Shown: positions 8,412 through 18,284, numbered from the stretch's first letter. The stretch is DNA of 49,981 nucleotides from Pseudomonadota bacterium (GCA_963204815.1 CAUJHQ010000149.1:1-49981), one strand, 5' to 3'. Notes: a model not told the origin generated them from the letters alone. A program made the numbers and translations.

Positions 8412-9851
8412 TCAGGCGTGCGCGGTGGCGAGCGGGATGCGAGCCTGCGCGACGCTGCCGCTCTTGACCGTCATCACGGTGTTCCAGCCCATGATCACCA
8501 TGCCGCTCAGGTACAGCAGGCCACCGAGCAGGCGGATCACGTAGAACGGGAAGGTCGCCTTCACGCTCTCGACGAAGCTGTAGACCAGCGTGCCGTCGGG
8601 GTTGATGGCGCGCCACATCAGGCCCTGCATGACACCGGCGATCCACATCGCGGCGATGTACAGCACGATGCCGATGGTGGCGATCCAGAAGTGCAGCTCG
8701 ATCGCGCGCTTGCTGTACATCTGGGTCTTGCCGTACATGCGCGGGATCAGGTGGTACAGAGCGCCCATCGACACCAGACCGACCCAGCCGAGCGCGCCGC
8801 TGTGCACGTGGCCGACGGTCCAGTCGGTGTAGTGGCTGAGCGCGTTGACGGTCTTGATCGACATCATCGGACCTTCGAAGGTCGACATGCCGTAGAACGA
8901 CAGCGAGACGATCAGGAACTTCAGAATCGGGTCGTCGCGCAGCTTGTGCCAGGCACCGCTGAGCGTCATGATGCCGTTGATCATGCCGCCCCAGCTCGGG
9001 GCCAGCAGCACCAGCGAGAAGATCATGCCGATGCTTTGCGCCCAGTCGGGCAGCGCGGTGTAGTGCAGGTGGTGCGGGCCCGCCCACATGTACGTGAAGA
9101 TCAGGGCCCAGAAGTGCACGATGGACAGGCGGTAGCTGTACACCGGGCGCTCGGCCTGCTTCGGGATGTAGTAGTACATCATCCCCAGGAAGCCGGCGGT
9201 GAGGAAGAAGCCCACCGCATTGTGGCCGTACCACCACTGCACCATCGCGTCCTGCACGCCGGCGTAGGCCGAGTAGCTCTTCATCAGGCCGGCCGGAATG
9301 GCGGCGCTGTTGACGATGTGCAGCAGCGCGACGGCGAGGATGAAGGCGCCGAAGAACCAGTTCGCCACGTAGATGTGGCGGATCTTGCGGGTGCCGACGG
9401 TGCCGAAGAACACCACGGCGTAGGCCACCCAGACGACGGCGATCAGCAGGTCGATCGGCCACTCGAGCTCGGCGTATTCCTTGCCCTGCGTGTAGCCCAG
9501 CGGCAGCGAGATCGCGGCGGCCACGATGACGAGCTGCCAGCCCCAGAACGTGAACATCGCGAGCTTGGGCAGGAACAGCGACGTCTGGCAGGTGCGCTGC
9601 ACGACGTGGTACGAGGTGGCGAACAGCGCGCAGCCACCGAACGCGAAGATCACCGCGTTGGTGTGCAGCGGCCGCAGGCGGCCGTAGCTCAGGAACGGGA
9701 TGCCGAGGTTCAACTCGGGCCACGTGAGCTGGGCGGCGATGATCACGCCGACGAGCATGCCCACGATGCCCCATAGGACGGACGCGAGCGCGAACCAGCG
9801 AACCGGCTGGTCGAAATACACCGAAGCCGCCGGTGCCGCAGGGTTGGCCAT
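8412..9851 (-). CDS. ccoN: cbb3 oxidase catalytic subunit CcoN
   Basis: The haem-copper catalytic subunit that reduces O2 to water at high affinity in the inner membrane. It has 479 residues with about twelve membrane spans, the [11 protein letters not shown] low-spin haem region near 62-72, the [12 protein letters not shown] copper/haem b3 region, and the [13 protein letters not shown] histidine pair of the CuB site. A strong Shine-Dalgarno (GAGGAG, 7 bases before ATG) supports the start at 9851. A perfect FNR box lies 77 bp upstream, within ccoS. Confidence 0.97.
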   Translation of the reverse strand: MANPAAPAASVYFDQPVRWFALASVLWGIVGMLVGVIIAAQLTWPELNLGIPFLSYGRLRPLHTNAVIFAFGGCALFATSYHVVQRTCQTSLFLPKLAMFTFWGWQLVIVAAAISLPLGYTQGKEYAELEWPIDLLIAVVWVAYAVVFFGTVGTRKIRHIYVANWFFGAFILAVALLHIVNSAAIPAGLMKSYSAYAGVQDAMVQWWYGHNAVGFFLTAGFLGMMYYYIPKQAERPVYSYRLSIVHFWALIFTYMWAGPHHLHYTALPDWAQSIGMIFSLVLLAPSWGGMINGIMTLSGAWHKLRDDPILKFLIVSLSFYGMSTFEGPMMSIKTVNALSHYTDWTVGHVHSGALGWVGLVSMGALYHLIPRMYGKTQMYSKRAIELHFWIATIGIVLYIAAMWIAGVMQGLMWRAINPDGTLVYSFVESVKATFPFYVIRLLGGLLYLSGMVIMGWNTVMTVKSGSVAQARIPLATAHA

Positions 9852-9861
9852 TCTTTTCTCC

Positions 9862-10059
9862 TCATGACGCAGATGAGCTGCGCCCCTCTTTCAATTGTTC
9901 ACGTGGGGTCTTTGCACCCGCTTGATCGTCATCAAGGATGCGCCGGCCCTCGTCCTCGAGGTCGTCGAACTGGCCACGCGTGAGGGCCCAGCCGAAGACG
10001 GCGATGATCAGCAGCACGAGCACCGCCGACAGCGGCACCAGCAGGTACAGGATCTCCAT
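9862..10059 (-). CDS. ccoS: cbb3 oxidase maturation protein CcoS
   Basis: A 65-residue membrane protein ([20 protein letters not shown]) with one N-terminal span and the acidic [19 protein letters not shown] segment diagnostic of CcoS, which is needed for cofactor insertion into cbb3 oxidase. It lies between ccoI and ccoN, 10 bases from the latter. Its coding sequence contains the FNR box at 9922-9935 (residues LDDDQ). Confidence 0.93.
   Translation of the reverse strand: MEILYLLVPLSAVLVLLIIAVFGWALTRGQFDDLEDEGRRILDDDQAGAKTPREQLKEGRSSSAS
9894..9935 (-). promoter_or_regulatory. FNR-dependent promoter of ccoN inside ccoS
   Basis: TTGATGACGATCAA on the minus strand (9935-9922) is a perfect match to TTGAT-N4-ATCAA. 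If it is a class II site centred at -41.5, the start of transcription is near 9887. A -10-like AACAAT then falls exactly at 9899-9894, leaving a leader of about 36 nt before the ccoN ATG. The element lies wholly in the ccoS coding region, so ccoNOQPG can be induced separately from ccoI-ccoS. Confidence 0.75.
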
Positions 10060-10097
10060 CGGGTCGCGGGTGTCGTCAGCGTTGTGTCAGTGTGGCT

Positions 10098-12227
10098 TCA
10101 GCGGCCCGCGCGCAGCGCGTTCAGCACCACCGCGAGCGAGCTCGCCGCCATGCCGAGGCCGGCCGCCCAGGGCGGCAACCAACCGACGAGAGCAAGCGGG
10201 ATGCACAAGGCGTTGTACATCGCCGCCCATACGAGGTTCTGACGCACGATGCGCAGCGCACGCTGCGCGACGCCGCGCGCCAGCACGATGTCCAGCGGCC
10301 GGTTCGACATGACCACGACATCGGCCTGCGCGCGCGCCACGAGCGCGCCCTGGCCCATCGCGATCGACACGTCGGCGCGCGCGAGCACGGGGCCGTCGTT
10401 GACGCCGTCGCCGACCATGCCCACCGCTTCGCCGCCGCGCTGCGCCTCGGCGATGGCGGCGAGCTTGGCCTCCGGCGTCGCACCGCCCGTGACCTGTTCG
10501 ATGCCGACCCGCTCGGCCAGCCGCGCTGCGCGCTGCGGTGCGTCGCCCGACCGCAGCGCGAGCTGCACGCCATCGGCGCGCAGCGCGGCGGTGGCCTCGG
10601 CGGCGCCAGGGCGCGCGGCTTCGTCGAATGCGAACGCGGCCACCGGCACGCCGGCGCGCGCGAGCCAGACCTGGAAGTCGCCGCCCTCGCCTTCGCGCCC
10701 GGCCCACGCCGCGCTACCCAGACGCCACTCGACCCCCTGCGCGTCGCGCGCACGCACGCCGCGCGCGGTGGCTTCCTCGAGGTCGGACCAGGCATGCTGC
10801 GCCGGCGGCAGTGCCGCCACCAGCGCCAGGGACATCGGGTGCTGCGACCAGGCCGCGAGCGACGCGGCGCGACCCGCGGCGTCGACCGTGTCATCGAACA
10901 GCTTCGTCTCGCGCAGCGTGGCGCGCTCGTCGGTCAGCGTGCCGGTCTTGTCGAAGAACAGGCGCTTCACGGTCGCCAGCGTCTCGAGGGCGTCCAGCCG
11001 CTGCACGAGCACGCCGCGGCGCGCCAGGCCGCCGGCGGCGGCCACCAGCGTGGCCGGCGCGGCAAGCGACAGCGCGCACGGGCAGGTGACGATCAGCACC
11101 GCCACGGCGACCTCGACCGCGCGGTCGGGATCGATGACGCTCCACGCCGCCGCCGCCAGCGCGGCGAGCAGCAGCACGCCGACCAGGAACGGGCCGGCGA
11201 AGCGGTCCGCGGTGCGCGCCAGCGCCGGCCGCTGCGACAGCGCGCCCCGCATCATCGCGACGATGGCCTCGTAGCGCGTGTCGGCACCGGCACGCTCGAC
11301 TTCCACCAGCACCGGCGCGCCGACGTTCACGCTGCCGGCGACGACCGCCGCGCCCTCGCCCTTCATGACCGGCGCCGACTCGCCGGTGAGCAGCGCCTCG
11401 TCGGCCTCGGTGCGGCCTTCGAGCACGCGGCCGTCGGCCGGGAACATCGCGCCCAGGCTCACGCGCACGCGGTCGCCGGCGCGCAGCAGCGCGGCCTCGA
11501 CCTCCTCGACGCGGCCATCGGCGGCGACGCGCAGCGCCGTCTCGGGGCGGTGCGAGAGGCTGTCCTCGAGCGCGGCGGCGGCGCGGTGGCGGGCGCGCAT
11601 CTCGACGTAGCGGCCGCCGAGCAGGAAGCTGACGAACATCGTCAGCGAGTCGAAGTACACCTCGTGCCCGAACAGGCCGCCGGGCGCGAAGGTGGCCCCG
11701 GTGCTGGCGATGAACGTGACGGCGACGCCGATCGCCACCGGCAGGTCCATCACGACCCGGCCGCGACGCGCGCCCTGCCAGGCGTTGCGGAAGAACGGGC
11801 CGGCGGCGAAGAGCACCACCGGCAGCGACAGCACCCAGCTGCCCCAGTTCAGCAACTGGCGCAGGCCGGGCTCGAGCTCGCCGGCGGCGGCCACGTAGCT
11901 CGGCGTCGCGAACATCATCACCTGCATCGCGCAGAAGCCGGCGACGAACAGGCGCCACAGCGCGGTGCGCGCCTCGCTGCGACGCATCGCGCGCGCCGGT
12001 GCGGCGGCGTCGGGGGCGGCGTCGTAGCCGGCGGCACGCACCGCCGCGACCAGCGCCGAAGGGCGCGTGCGTGCAGGATCCCAGGAGACGGTGGCGCGGC
12101 GCGCGGCGGCGCTGACCTGCGCGCCGACGACGCCGTCGACGCCCATCAGCGCCTGCTCGATGAGGCCGGCGCAGGCTGCGCAGTGCATGCCTGCCAGTTG
12201 CAGGGAGGTCTCGGCGATGGCGCTCAT
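10098..12227 (-). CDS. ccoI: Copper-transporting P-type ATPase CcoI (FixI type)
   Basis: Moves copper across the inner membrane for cbb3 oxidase assembly. The 709-residue protein has an N-terminal heavy-metal domain with GMHCAAC (near residue 13), the TCPCALS membrane metal site, the DKTGTLT phosphorylation motif and the GDGVNDGPVLARADVS hinge. The ATG at 12227 gives MSAIAETSLQLAGMHC, the expected beginning; the frame is open upstream but only as antisense to the DUF192 gene. It is the first gene of the leftward ccoI-S-N-O-Q-P-G group and is divergent from the DUF192 gene. Confidence 0.94.
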   Translation of the reverse strand: MSAIAETSLQLAGMHCAACAGLIEQALMGVDGVVGAQVSAAARRATVSWDPARTRPSALVAAVRAAGYDAAPDAAAPARAMRRSEARTALWRLFVAGFCAMQVMMFATPSYVAAAGELEPGLRQLLNWGSWVLSLPVVLFAAGPFFRNAWQGARRGRVVMDLPVAIGVAVTFIASTGATFAPGGLFGHEVYFDSLTMFVSFLLGGRYVEMRARHRAAAALEDSLSHRPETALRVAADGRVEEVEAALLRAGDRVRVSLGAMFPADGRVLEGRTEADEALLTGESAPVMKGEGAAVVAGSVNVGAPVLVEVERAGADTRYEAIVAMMRGALSQRPALARTADRFAGPFLVGVLLLAALAAAAWSVIDPDRAVEVAVAVLIVTCPCALSLAAPATLVAAAGGLARRGVLVQRLDALETLATVKRLFFDKTGTLTDERATLRETKLFDDTVDAAGRAASLAAWSQHPMSLALVAALPPAQHAWSDLEEATARGVRARDAQGVEWRLGSAAWAGREGEGGDFQVWLARAGVPVAAFAFDEAARPGAAEATAALRADGVQLALRSGDAPQRAARLAERVGIEQVTGGATPEAKLAAIAEAQRGGEAVGMVGDGVNDGPVLARADVSIAMGQGALVARAQADVVVMSNRPLDIVLARGVAQRALRIVRQNLVWAAMYNALCIPLALVGWLPPWAAGLGMAASSLAVVLNALRAGR

Positions 12228-12296
12228 GGCGGGGGCTCGTGAACGGCCGCAGGCGCCCGTCGACCGATAATGTATGAAACGGACCTCATCGACCGC

Positions 12297-12749
12297 ATGA
12301 CCTACGTCAACCGCTTCCTCGCGTTCGCCTTCGCGGCGCTGGCCTTCGGGGCCGCCTTCGCCCAATCCGGCCCGCAGGGTCGGCTGGCGACGGTGCCGAT
12401 CACCGCCGGCATGCACGTCATCCAGGCCGAACTGGCGATCACGCCGCAGCAGCAGATGACCGGCATGATGTTCCGCACCGCGATGGGCACCAACGAGGGC
12501 ATGCTGTTCGTCAACGACGAACCCGGCATGCGCTGTTTCTGGATGCGCAACACGCTGCTGCCGCTGACCATCGCCTTCATCGACGACGACGGCACCATCG
12601 TCAACCTGGCCGACATGGCGCCGCGCAGCGAGGCGTCGCACTGCTCGGAGAAGCCGGTGCGCTTCGCGCTCGAGATGAACCAGGGCTGGTTCGCCAAGCG
12701 CGGCATCAAGGCCGGCGCCAAGCTGCGCGGCAAGCCGTTCGGGAACTGA
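12297..12749 (+). CDS. DUF192 family exported protein
   Basis: About 150 residues with a signal peptide (FLAFAFAALAFGAAFAQ) and a DUF192 domain, recognised by QQMTGMMFRT, the GMLFVND stretch and CFWMRNTLLPLTIAFID. The family is a small periplasmic or extracellular fold of unknown function, widespread in proteobacteria. I prefer the ATG at 12297 to the one at 12270 because it places a short positive region directly before the hydrophobic core. It is divergent from ccoI with only about 70 bases between them, and convergent with the histidine kinase gene. Confidence 0.85.
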   Translation: MTYVNRFLAFAFAALAFGAAFAQSGPQGRLATVPITAGMHVIQAELAITPQQQMTGMMFRTAMGTNEGMLFVNDEPGMRCFWMRNTLLPLTIAFIDDDGTIVNLADMAPRSEASHCSEKPVRFALEMNQGWFAKRGIKAGAKLRGKPFGN

Positions 12750-12810
12750 GCTCCCCGGCGGACCCGGCACACCCGGCCACGCCGTGTCTCCATGATCGTG
12801 CCCGCGCGGC

Positions 12811-14220
12811 TCACGCGGCGAGCTTCACCGTGAAGCGCATGCCGGCCACCTCGGGCCGGCTCTGCGCCTCGATCGAACCGCCGAGCCGCTCGACGATCTC
12901 GCGCGCGATCGCCAGCCCGAGCCCGGTGCCGCCGTCGTTGCGCACGTCGGCGCGCTCGCCGCGCCAGAAGGGCTCGAACAGGCGCGGCATGTTCTCGGGC
13001 GGCACGCCGGGGCCGTCGTCCTCCACCGTCACCTCGGCGCCGCCGCCGGCGAGCGCGCGCACGCGCAGCAGGATGTGGCCGCCGCCGTAGCGCTGTGCGT
13101 TGTCGAGCAGGTTGTTGACGACCTCGCCGAGCCAGATCGGGTGCGCGCGTGCGACCACCGGCGCATCGGGCGCGTCGAGCTCGATCGAGCGGCCCGCGCG
13201 CAGGCCCTGCAGCACCAGTGGCTCGGTCGCCTCGCGCAGCAGCGGCACGATGTCCTGTGGGTGGTGCTCGGCGTTCATCGTCAGCGCGGTCTCCGAGCGC
13301 GCCAGGCTCAGCAGCTGTGCGATCAGGCGCGACAGCCGCTCGCTGGTGCCGCGCATCTCGGCCAGCAGCGGGCGCCAGCCCTCGCCGACCGGTTGCGCCG
13401 CGAGCTCGCGCTCGAGCTCCTGGGCGAGCACGCGGATGCCGGCCACCGGCGTGCGCAGCTGGTGCGCGGCATCGGCGACGAAGCGGCGCTGCAGCGTCAC
13501 CGACTGCTGCACCTCGTGCAGCAGCTGGTTCAGGCGCTCGATCAGCGGCACCGCCTCGGCCGGCACGTTCGCCAGCGGCAGCGGCCGCCAGTCGTTGACG
13601 TCGCGCAGCGCGACCTCGGCGCCGATGTCGCGCAGCGGCCGCAGGCTGCGCCGCACGCCCCAGCCGACGAGCGCGAAGGTCAGGGTGCCGAGCGCCAGCA
13701 CCGGCAGCGCGATGCCGATCTGCAGGTCACGCACGACGTCGACCCGCTTGCGCCGGCTCTCGACGACGATGATCGACACCATGCGGTCGAGCATCGGCGA
13801 GGTGACCGAGAACACCACGCCGCGCACCGGTTCCCCCTGGTACTGCGCATCGAACAGCTTGGGCTGGCCGAAGCTGTCGCCACGCTGCAGCGGCACCGGC
13901 ACGCTGGCGTCACCGGCCAGCGGGTAGCCGTCGAGGTCGACCATCACGAAGGCGTTGCGGTCGCGGCTGTCCCAGGTGAGCAGCTCCAGCGTCTGCTTGC
14001 TGACGTCGAGCAGCGGGCCGCGGTCGGACCAGTTCACCTTCGCCGCCAGCGCTGCGGCCTCGTCCTGCAGGCTGCGGTCGAAAGCGCGGTCGGCGCTGTT
14101 GCGCGCCAGCCAGTGGGCACCGGCCAGCACCGCCAGCAGGCCGACGGCCCAGCTCCAGAACAGCGGCACGAAGAGCCGCCGCCGCAGGCTCGGGCCGTGG
14201 CGCGCGGAGCGGGCGCTCAT
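12811..14220 (-). CDS. Sensor histidine kinase, TctE/QseC-like
   Basis: A 469-residue membrane kinase. It has two spans (about 16-37 and 168-190) around a periplasmic sensor of the type found in TctE-like kinases, a HAMP-like linker (RRSLRPLRDIG), the H-box FVADAAHQLRTP with phospho-acceptor H253, and a C-terminal ATPase domain with NLLDNAQRYG, DDGPGVP and GTGLGLAI. Its ATG overlaps the stop of the response regulator by four bases. The pair most resembles tricarboxylate-type TctDE systems, but no TctCBA transporter is nearby, so the signal is unknown. Confidence 0.88.
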   Translation of the reverse strand: MSARSARHGPSLRRRLFVPLFWSWAVGLLAVLAGAHWLARNSADRAFDRSLQDEAAALAAKVNWSDRGPLLDVSKQTLELLTWDSRDRNAFVMVDLDGYPLAGDASVPVPLQRGDSFGQPKLFDAQYQGEPVRGVVFSVTSPMLDRMVSIIVVESRRKRVDVVRDLQIGIALPVLALGTLTFALVGWGVRRSLRPLRDIGAEVALRDVNDWRPLPLANVPAEAVPLIERLNQLLHEVQQSVTLQRRFVADAAHQLRTPVAGIRVLAQELERELAAQPVGEGWRPLLAEMRGTSERLSRLIAQLLSLARSETALTMNAEHHPQDIVPLLREATEPLVLQGLRAGRSIELDAPDAPVVARAHPIWLGEVVNNLLDNAQRYGGGHILLRVRALAGGGAEVTVEDDGPGVPPENMPRLFEPFWRGERADVRNDGGTGLGLAIAREIVERLGGSIEAQSRPEVAGMRFTVKLAA

Positions 14221-14903
14221 GGTGCGGGGCCAGAGCCCTCGGCCGCCTCCATCACGTAGCCGAAGCCGCGCACCGTCTTGATGACGACGCCGAGCTCGGC
14301 GAATCGCTTGCGCAGCCGGTGCACGTAGACCTCGACCGAGTTCTCGCTGAAGTCGCTCTCCCAGCTCGACAGGCGCGCAACGATCGAATCCTTCGGCACG
14401 ACGCGGCCGGCTTTGTCCATCAGCAGCTCGGTGAGCGCCAGTTCGCGCGGGCTCAGCGACACGCGTTCGCCGCGGTGGCGCAGCTCGCGGTGGGTGAGGT
14501 CGAGCTCGAGTTCGCCGAGCGACAGCGTCTCGGCCAGGCGGCCGGCGGCGCGGCGCTTCAGCGCGCGCAGGCGCGCCAGCAGTTCGGGCACGTCGAAGGG
14601 CTTGACGAGGTAGTCGTCGGCGCCGGCATCCAGACCCTGCACGCGGTCGTTCAGCTCGTCGCGCGCGGTCAGCAGCATCACCGGCATGTGCGCGCCGTGG
14701 CTGCGCCAGTGGCGCAGCACGTCCAGGCCGTTGCGGCGCGGCAAGCCGAGGTCGAGGATCGCGAGGTCGTGGTGGCCGAGCAGGCCCTCGCTCATCGCCT
14801 GCTCGCCGTCGGCGAGCAGGTCGACGCGCCAGCCTTCGCGTTCCAGCGCGTGCTGCACGCCGAGGCCGAGCGCGCGGTCGTCCTCGACGAGGAGAATGCG
14901 CAT
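14217..14903 (-). CDS. OmpR-family response regulator (TctD-like)
   Basis: A 228-residue regulator with a receiver domain (acidic pair ED at 7-9, phospho-accepting D51 in AILDLGLP, the TARDE threonine and the KPF lysine) and a winged-helix DNA-binding domain whose SVEVYVHRLRKRF segment is the usual recognition helix. The ATG at 14903 (MRILLVEDD) is the natural start. It is coupled to the downstream kinase gene by a four-base overlap and follows sodB by 32 bases on the same strand, so some transcripts may run from sodB into the pair. Confidence 0.92.
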   Translation of the reverse strand: MRILLVEDDRALGLGVQHALEREGWRVDLLADGEQAMSEGLLGHHDLAILDLGLPRRNGLDVLRHWRSHGAHMPVMLLTARDELNDRVQGLDAGADDYLVKPFDVPELLARLRALKRRAAGRLAETLSLGELELDLTHRELRHRGERVSLSPRELALTELLMDKAGRVVPKDSIVARLSSWESDFSENSVEVYVHRLRKRFAELGVVIKTVRGFGYVMEAAEGSGPAP

Positions 14904-14935
14904 GCCGCCCGGCCCTCGGCGCCTATCGCCAGCGA

Positions 14936-15517
14936 TCAGGCGAAGTTCTTCTCCGCGAAGCCCCAGTTCACCAGGTTCGCGAGGAAGGTCTCGACGAACT
15001 TCTGGCGCAGGTTGCGGTAGTCGATGTAGTAGGCGTGCTCCCACACGTCGACCGTCAGCAGCGCCTTGTCGGCGGTGGTCAGCGGCGTGCCGGCGGCACC
15101 GGTGTTGACGATGTCGACGCTGCCGTCGGCCTTCTTGACGAGCCAGGTCCAGCCCGAGCCGAAGTTGCCGACCGCGCTCTTCACGAAGGCTTCCTTGAAG
15201 GCCGCGTAGCTGCCCCACTTGGCGTTGATCGCCGCGGCCAGCGCGCCGGTCGGCTCGCCGCCGCCGTTCGGCTTCATGCAGTTCCAGAAGAACGTGTGGT
15301 TCCAGATCTGCGCCGCGTTGTTGTAGATGCCGCCGGAGGACTTCTTGACGATCTCCTCGAGCGTCATGGCCTCGAACTCGGTGCCCTTCTGCAGGTTGTT
15401 CAGGTTCACCACGTAGGCGTTGTGATGCTTGCCGTGGTGGAACTCCAGCGTTTCCTTGCTGTAGTGCGGCGCCAGCGCGTCGATCGCGAAGGGCAGTTCG
15501 GGCAGCTTGTGTTCCAT
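14936..15517 (-). CDS. sodB: Superoxide dismutase (Fe type)
   Basis: Converts superoxide to O2 and H2O2 in the cytoplasm. The 193-residue length and the start [18 protein letters not shown] are typical of FeSOD. Metal ligands are visible: H27 (EFHHGKHH), the histidine in WNHTFFW, and the aspartate and histidine in [18 protein letters not shown] and the FGSGWTWLV segment favour iron over manganese. No iron-responsive element is evident just upstream. Confidence 0.95.
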   Translation of the reverse strand: MEHKLPELPFAIDALAPHYSKETLEFHHGKHHNAYVVNLNNLQKGTEFEAMTLEEIVKKSSGGIYNNAAQIWNHTFFWNCMKPNGGGEPTGALAAAINAKWGSYAAFKEAFVKSAVGNFGSGWTWLVKKADGSVDIVNTGAAGTPLTTADKALLTVDVWEHAYYIDYRNLRQKFVETFLANLVNWGFAEKNFA

Positions 15518-15576
15518 GGAGCGGGTCCTCTGCGTTGTGGGGGTCTGCGAAGGGCGCGATTGTAGGCACGCAGCCG

Positions 15577-16896
15577 TCACGCTGCCGGCGACAGGGGCTC
15601 CACCGACTGCACCTCGGCGAGCGCGCGGCCGTCGGCCCAGACCGCCTGCACGCGCGCGCCCGGCGCGAGCTGGCGCACCGACACGACGGGCCGCCCGTCG
15701 GCGCCCTCCACCCACGCGTAGCCGCGCTGCAGCACGCGCGCCGGGTCGAGCGCCGCGAGCCGCTCGGCGCCGGTGTCCAGGCGGCCGTGCAGCCGGTCGC
15801 GCTGCGCCTGGCCGGCACGCGCGAGCCGCTGCGCCAGCCGCGCCGGCGCCTCGGCCTGGCGCTGCAGTTGCTGCAGCAGCGCGCGCTGCAGGCGCGCCTG
15901 CGCCGACTGCAGCCACTCGCCCTGCGCCGACAGCGCCCGCGCCGGCCGCCCGAGCCGCAGCGCCAGCGTGTCCAGCCGCTGCGCCTCGCGTTCGAGGGCG
16001 CGGGCGAGCACGCGGCCGAGCGCAGCCTCGCGCTGCGCCAGCGCGGCAAGCAGCTCGTCGCGCGCCGGCGCGGCCAGCTCGGCGGCAGCGGTCGGCGTCG
16101 GCGCACGCAGGTCGGCGGCCAGGTCGGCCAGCGTCACGTCGGTCTCGTGGCCGACGCCGCAGATCACCGGGATGCGGCTCGCCGCCACGGCACGCACGAC
16201 GCGCTCGTCGTTGAAGGCCCACAGGTCCTCCAGCGAGCCGCCACCGCGCACCAGCAGCAGCGTGTCGACCTCGGCGCGCGCGTTCGCCAGCGCCAGCGCG
16301 GCCGCCAGCGCGGGCGGCGCCTCCGGACCCTGCACCAGGCTCGGGTAGACCACCAGGCGCACCTGGGGCGCGCGGCGCGCGAAGGCGGTCAGCACGTCGT
16401 GCAGTGCCGCCGCGCCGGGCGAGGTGACGATGCCCACTGCGGCAGGCGCGCGCGCGATCGGCCGCTTGCGCCCGGCGTCGAACAGTCCCTGCGCTTCCAG
16501 GCGCGCCTTCAGGCGCAGGAACTCCTCGTACAGCGTGCCGGCGCCGACGCGCTGCAGCGACTCGACGACGACCTGCAGTTCGCCGCGCGCCTCGTAGACG
16601 CCCAGGCGGCCGCGCAGCTCGACCTGCTGGCCATCGGCGGGTGCGAAGTCGACCAGCGCGGCGGCGCGGCGGAACATCGCGCAACGCAGCAGCGCGCCGG
16701 CACCGCCGGCGTCCTTCAGCGAGAAGTAGCAGTGCCCGCTGGCCGCGCGCACGAAGCCCGAGAGCTCGCCGCGCACGGCCACGGCGCCGAAGCGCGCCGC
16801 GAGTGCATCGCCGGTGGCCTGCAGCAGCGCGGCGACGCTCCAGACGGTGCGCGGCGACAGCGGCGCCGGGGCGTCAATCACGCCCTGCCCCAGCAA
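15577..16896 (-). CDS. xseA: Exodeoxyribonuclease VII large subunit
   Basis: The large subunit of the single-strand-specific exonuclease ExoVII. It has 439 residues: an N-terminal OB-fold ([24 protein letters not shown], residues about 40-63), the catalytic core ([48 protein letters not shown]), and a long alanine/glutamine/arginine-rich coiled-coil region. The small subunit gene xseB is not in the window. It is divergent from the exbB cluster. Confidence 0.95.
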   Translation of the reverse strand: MLGQGVIDAPAPLSPRTVWSVAALLQATGDALAARFGAVAVRGELSGFVRAASGHCYFSLKDAGGAGALLRCAMFRRAAALVDFAPADGQQVELRGRLGVYEARGELQVVVESLQRVGAGTLYEEFLRLKARLEAQGLFDAGRKRPIARAPAAVGIVTSPGAAALHDVLTAFARRAPQVRLVVYPSLVQGPEAPPALAAALALANARAEVDTLLLVRGGGSLEDLWAFNDERVVRAVAASRIPVICGVGHETDVTLADLAADLRAPTPTAAAELAAPARDELLAALAQREAALGRVLARALEREAQRLDTLALRLGRPARALSAQGEWLQSAQARLQRALLQQLQRQAEAPARLAQRLARAGQAQRDRLHGRLDTGAERLAALDPARVLQRGYAWVEGADGRPVVSVRQLAPGARVQAVWADGRALAEVQSVEPLSPAA

Positions 16897-17223
16897 CGGC
16901 GCGGGCCTGGAACTCCACAGGGGCGCCGGCGCGGGCCGAAACCGGCGATGGCGCCTTCACGAATTCGTCACGATCGGCCAAGTGATTGATTTGCAATGAG
17001 AAATTGCTGCTGAAAAAACGGGCAATCAAGGCCGGCGTGAGCACTGGTGCGGGTTTGCGGGGTCTGCGGGCAGCTTGCCCACAAAGTTGTCCACAGAAGC
17101 GGTGGACAGGCTGAGGCGGCGGCGCCACGAAGCGTGCGAACCTGCGGTCGGCTCACGGCCATCGGCCATAATCTCGCCCGCTACGGCACCCCGCCGTGTT
17201 CTCCAGACCCCCGAGAGAACCCC
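16897..17223. other. Divergent intergenic region between xseA and exbB
   Basis: A 327-base gap with no credible gene. It holds an A/T-richer patch (about 16980-17020) with a short inverted repeat GCAAT-N5-ATTGC at 16993-17007 containing AATGAGAA, a piece often seen in Fur boxes, and one DnaA-box-like TTGTCCACA at 17087-17095. Promoters for xseA and exbB must lie here. Confidence 0.5.
16993..17007. promoter_or_regulatory. Possible Fur-type operator upstream of exbB
   Basis: GCAATGAGAAATTGC is an imperfect palindrome with a core like half of a Fur box. It lies in the promoter region of exbBD, whose homologues are often iron-regulated. The match is partial, so this is a weak call. Confidence 0.25.
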
Positions 17224-17865
17224 TTGCTGTCCATCATACAAGCGGCCGGTTGGCCGATCTGGCCCCTGCTGCTGTGTTCGGTCGTGGCGCTCGCGCTGAT
17301 CATTGAGCGGCTGTACCACCTGCGCGAATCGGTCGTCGCGCCGGCATCCCTGCTCGACGAGGTGATCTCGGTCTCGCGCAACAGCCTGCCGGCCGCCGAC
17401 GTCGTCAACAAGCTGGCCGAGAACTCGGTGCTCGGCCGCGTGCTGGCCACCGGCCTGCGCAGCGTGATCGCCGAACCGCGTATCACCGAAGAGGCGTTGC
17501 GCCAGAACCTCGAGAACAGCGGCCGCACCGCGGTGCACTCGATCGAGCGCTACCTGAACACGCTGGGCACCATCGCCGCCGCGGCGCCGCTGCTCGGCCT
17601 GTTCGGCACGGTGGTCGGCATGATCGAGATCTTCGGCTCGCAGGCGCCCACCGGCGGCACCAACCCGCAGCAGCTGGCGCACGGCATCTCGGTGGCGCTC
17701 TACAACACCGCGTTCGGCCTGATCATCGCCATCCCCTCGCTGATGTTCTACCGCTACTTCCGCGGCAAGGTCGACACCTTCCAGCTGCAGATGGAAATCG
17801 CCGCGGCGCGCCTGGTTCCGCACCTGATGCGCTTCGCGGTGCGCTCGGCGGGTGCAGCGGGATGA
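17224..17865 (+). CDS. exbB: ExbB/TolQ/MotA-family proton channel
   Basis: Inner-membrane proton channel that, with ExbD, energises TonB or a TonB-like partner. About 213 residues with three spans: one near 7-28 and two in the C-terminal half (LGTIAAAAPLLGLFGTVVGMI and YNTAFGLIIAIPSL), the latter typical of the ExbB/TolQ core. I place the start at TTG 17224 because a GAGAGAA ribosome site lies about four bases before it and the upstream frame is not protein-like. The CTG at 17227 is an alternative. exbD overlaps by four bases. No tonB gene follows. Confidence 0.88.
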   Translation: MLSIIQAAGWPIWPLLLCSVVALALIIERLYHLRESVVAPASLLDEVISVSRNSLPAADVVNKLAENSVLGRVLATGLRSVIAEPRITEEALRQNLENSGRTAVHSIERYLNTLGTIAAAAPLLGLFGTVVGMIEIFGSQAPTGGTNPQQLAHGISVALYNTAFGLIIAIPSLMFYRYFRGKVDTFQLQMEIAAARLVPHLMRFAVRSAGAAG

Positions 17866-18284
17866 ACTTCCGCCGCCACCGCCCCGAGGATCCGGAGATC
17901 AACCTGATCCCGTTCATCGACGTGCTGCTGGTGGTGCTCATCTTCCTGATGCTGTCGACCACGTACTCGCGCTTCACCGAGCTGCAGGTCACGCTGCCGA
18001 CGGCCGACGCCGACAAGCTGAAGGAACGGCCGCAGGAAATCATCGTCGCGATCTCGGCCGACGGCCGCTACGCCGTCAACCGCAAGGCCGTCGAGGGCCG
18101 CAGCGTCGAGCTGCTGACGGCCGAGCTGGCCGCCGCCGCGAACGGCAAGCCCGAGACGGTGATCATCGTCTCGGCCGACGCGATGACCGCGCACCAGGCC
18201 GTCATCAACGTGCTCGACGCCGCCCGCCGTGCCGGCCTGGCGCGGCTGACCTTCGCCTCGCAGACGCCCAACGCGTCGCGCTGA
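17862..18284 (+). CDS. exbD: ExbD/TolR family protein
   Basis: A 140-residue partner of ExbB, with a short cytoplasmic N-terminus, a single span (EINLIPFIDVLLVVLIFLML, near 16-35) carrying the essential aspartate D24-like residue after IPFI, and a periplasmic domain. The start overlaps exbB (ATGA) and the stop overlaps lpxK (TGATG). The exbB-exbD-lpxK order is common in betaproteobacteria. Confidence 0.93.
   Translation: MNFRRHRPEDPEINLIPFIDVLLVVLIFLMLSTTYSRFTELQVTLPTADADKLKERPQEIIVAISADGRYAVNRKAVEGRSVELLTAELAAAANGKPETVIIVSADAMTAHQAVINVLDAARRAGLARLTFASQTPNASR

Noticed and set aside
17087..17095. DnaA box (TTGTCCACA) as part of an origin
   Set aside because: A single imperfect box without dnaA, dnaN or a cluster of boxes is not evidence for an origin.
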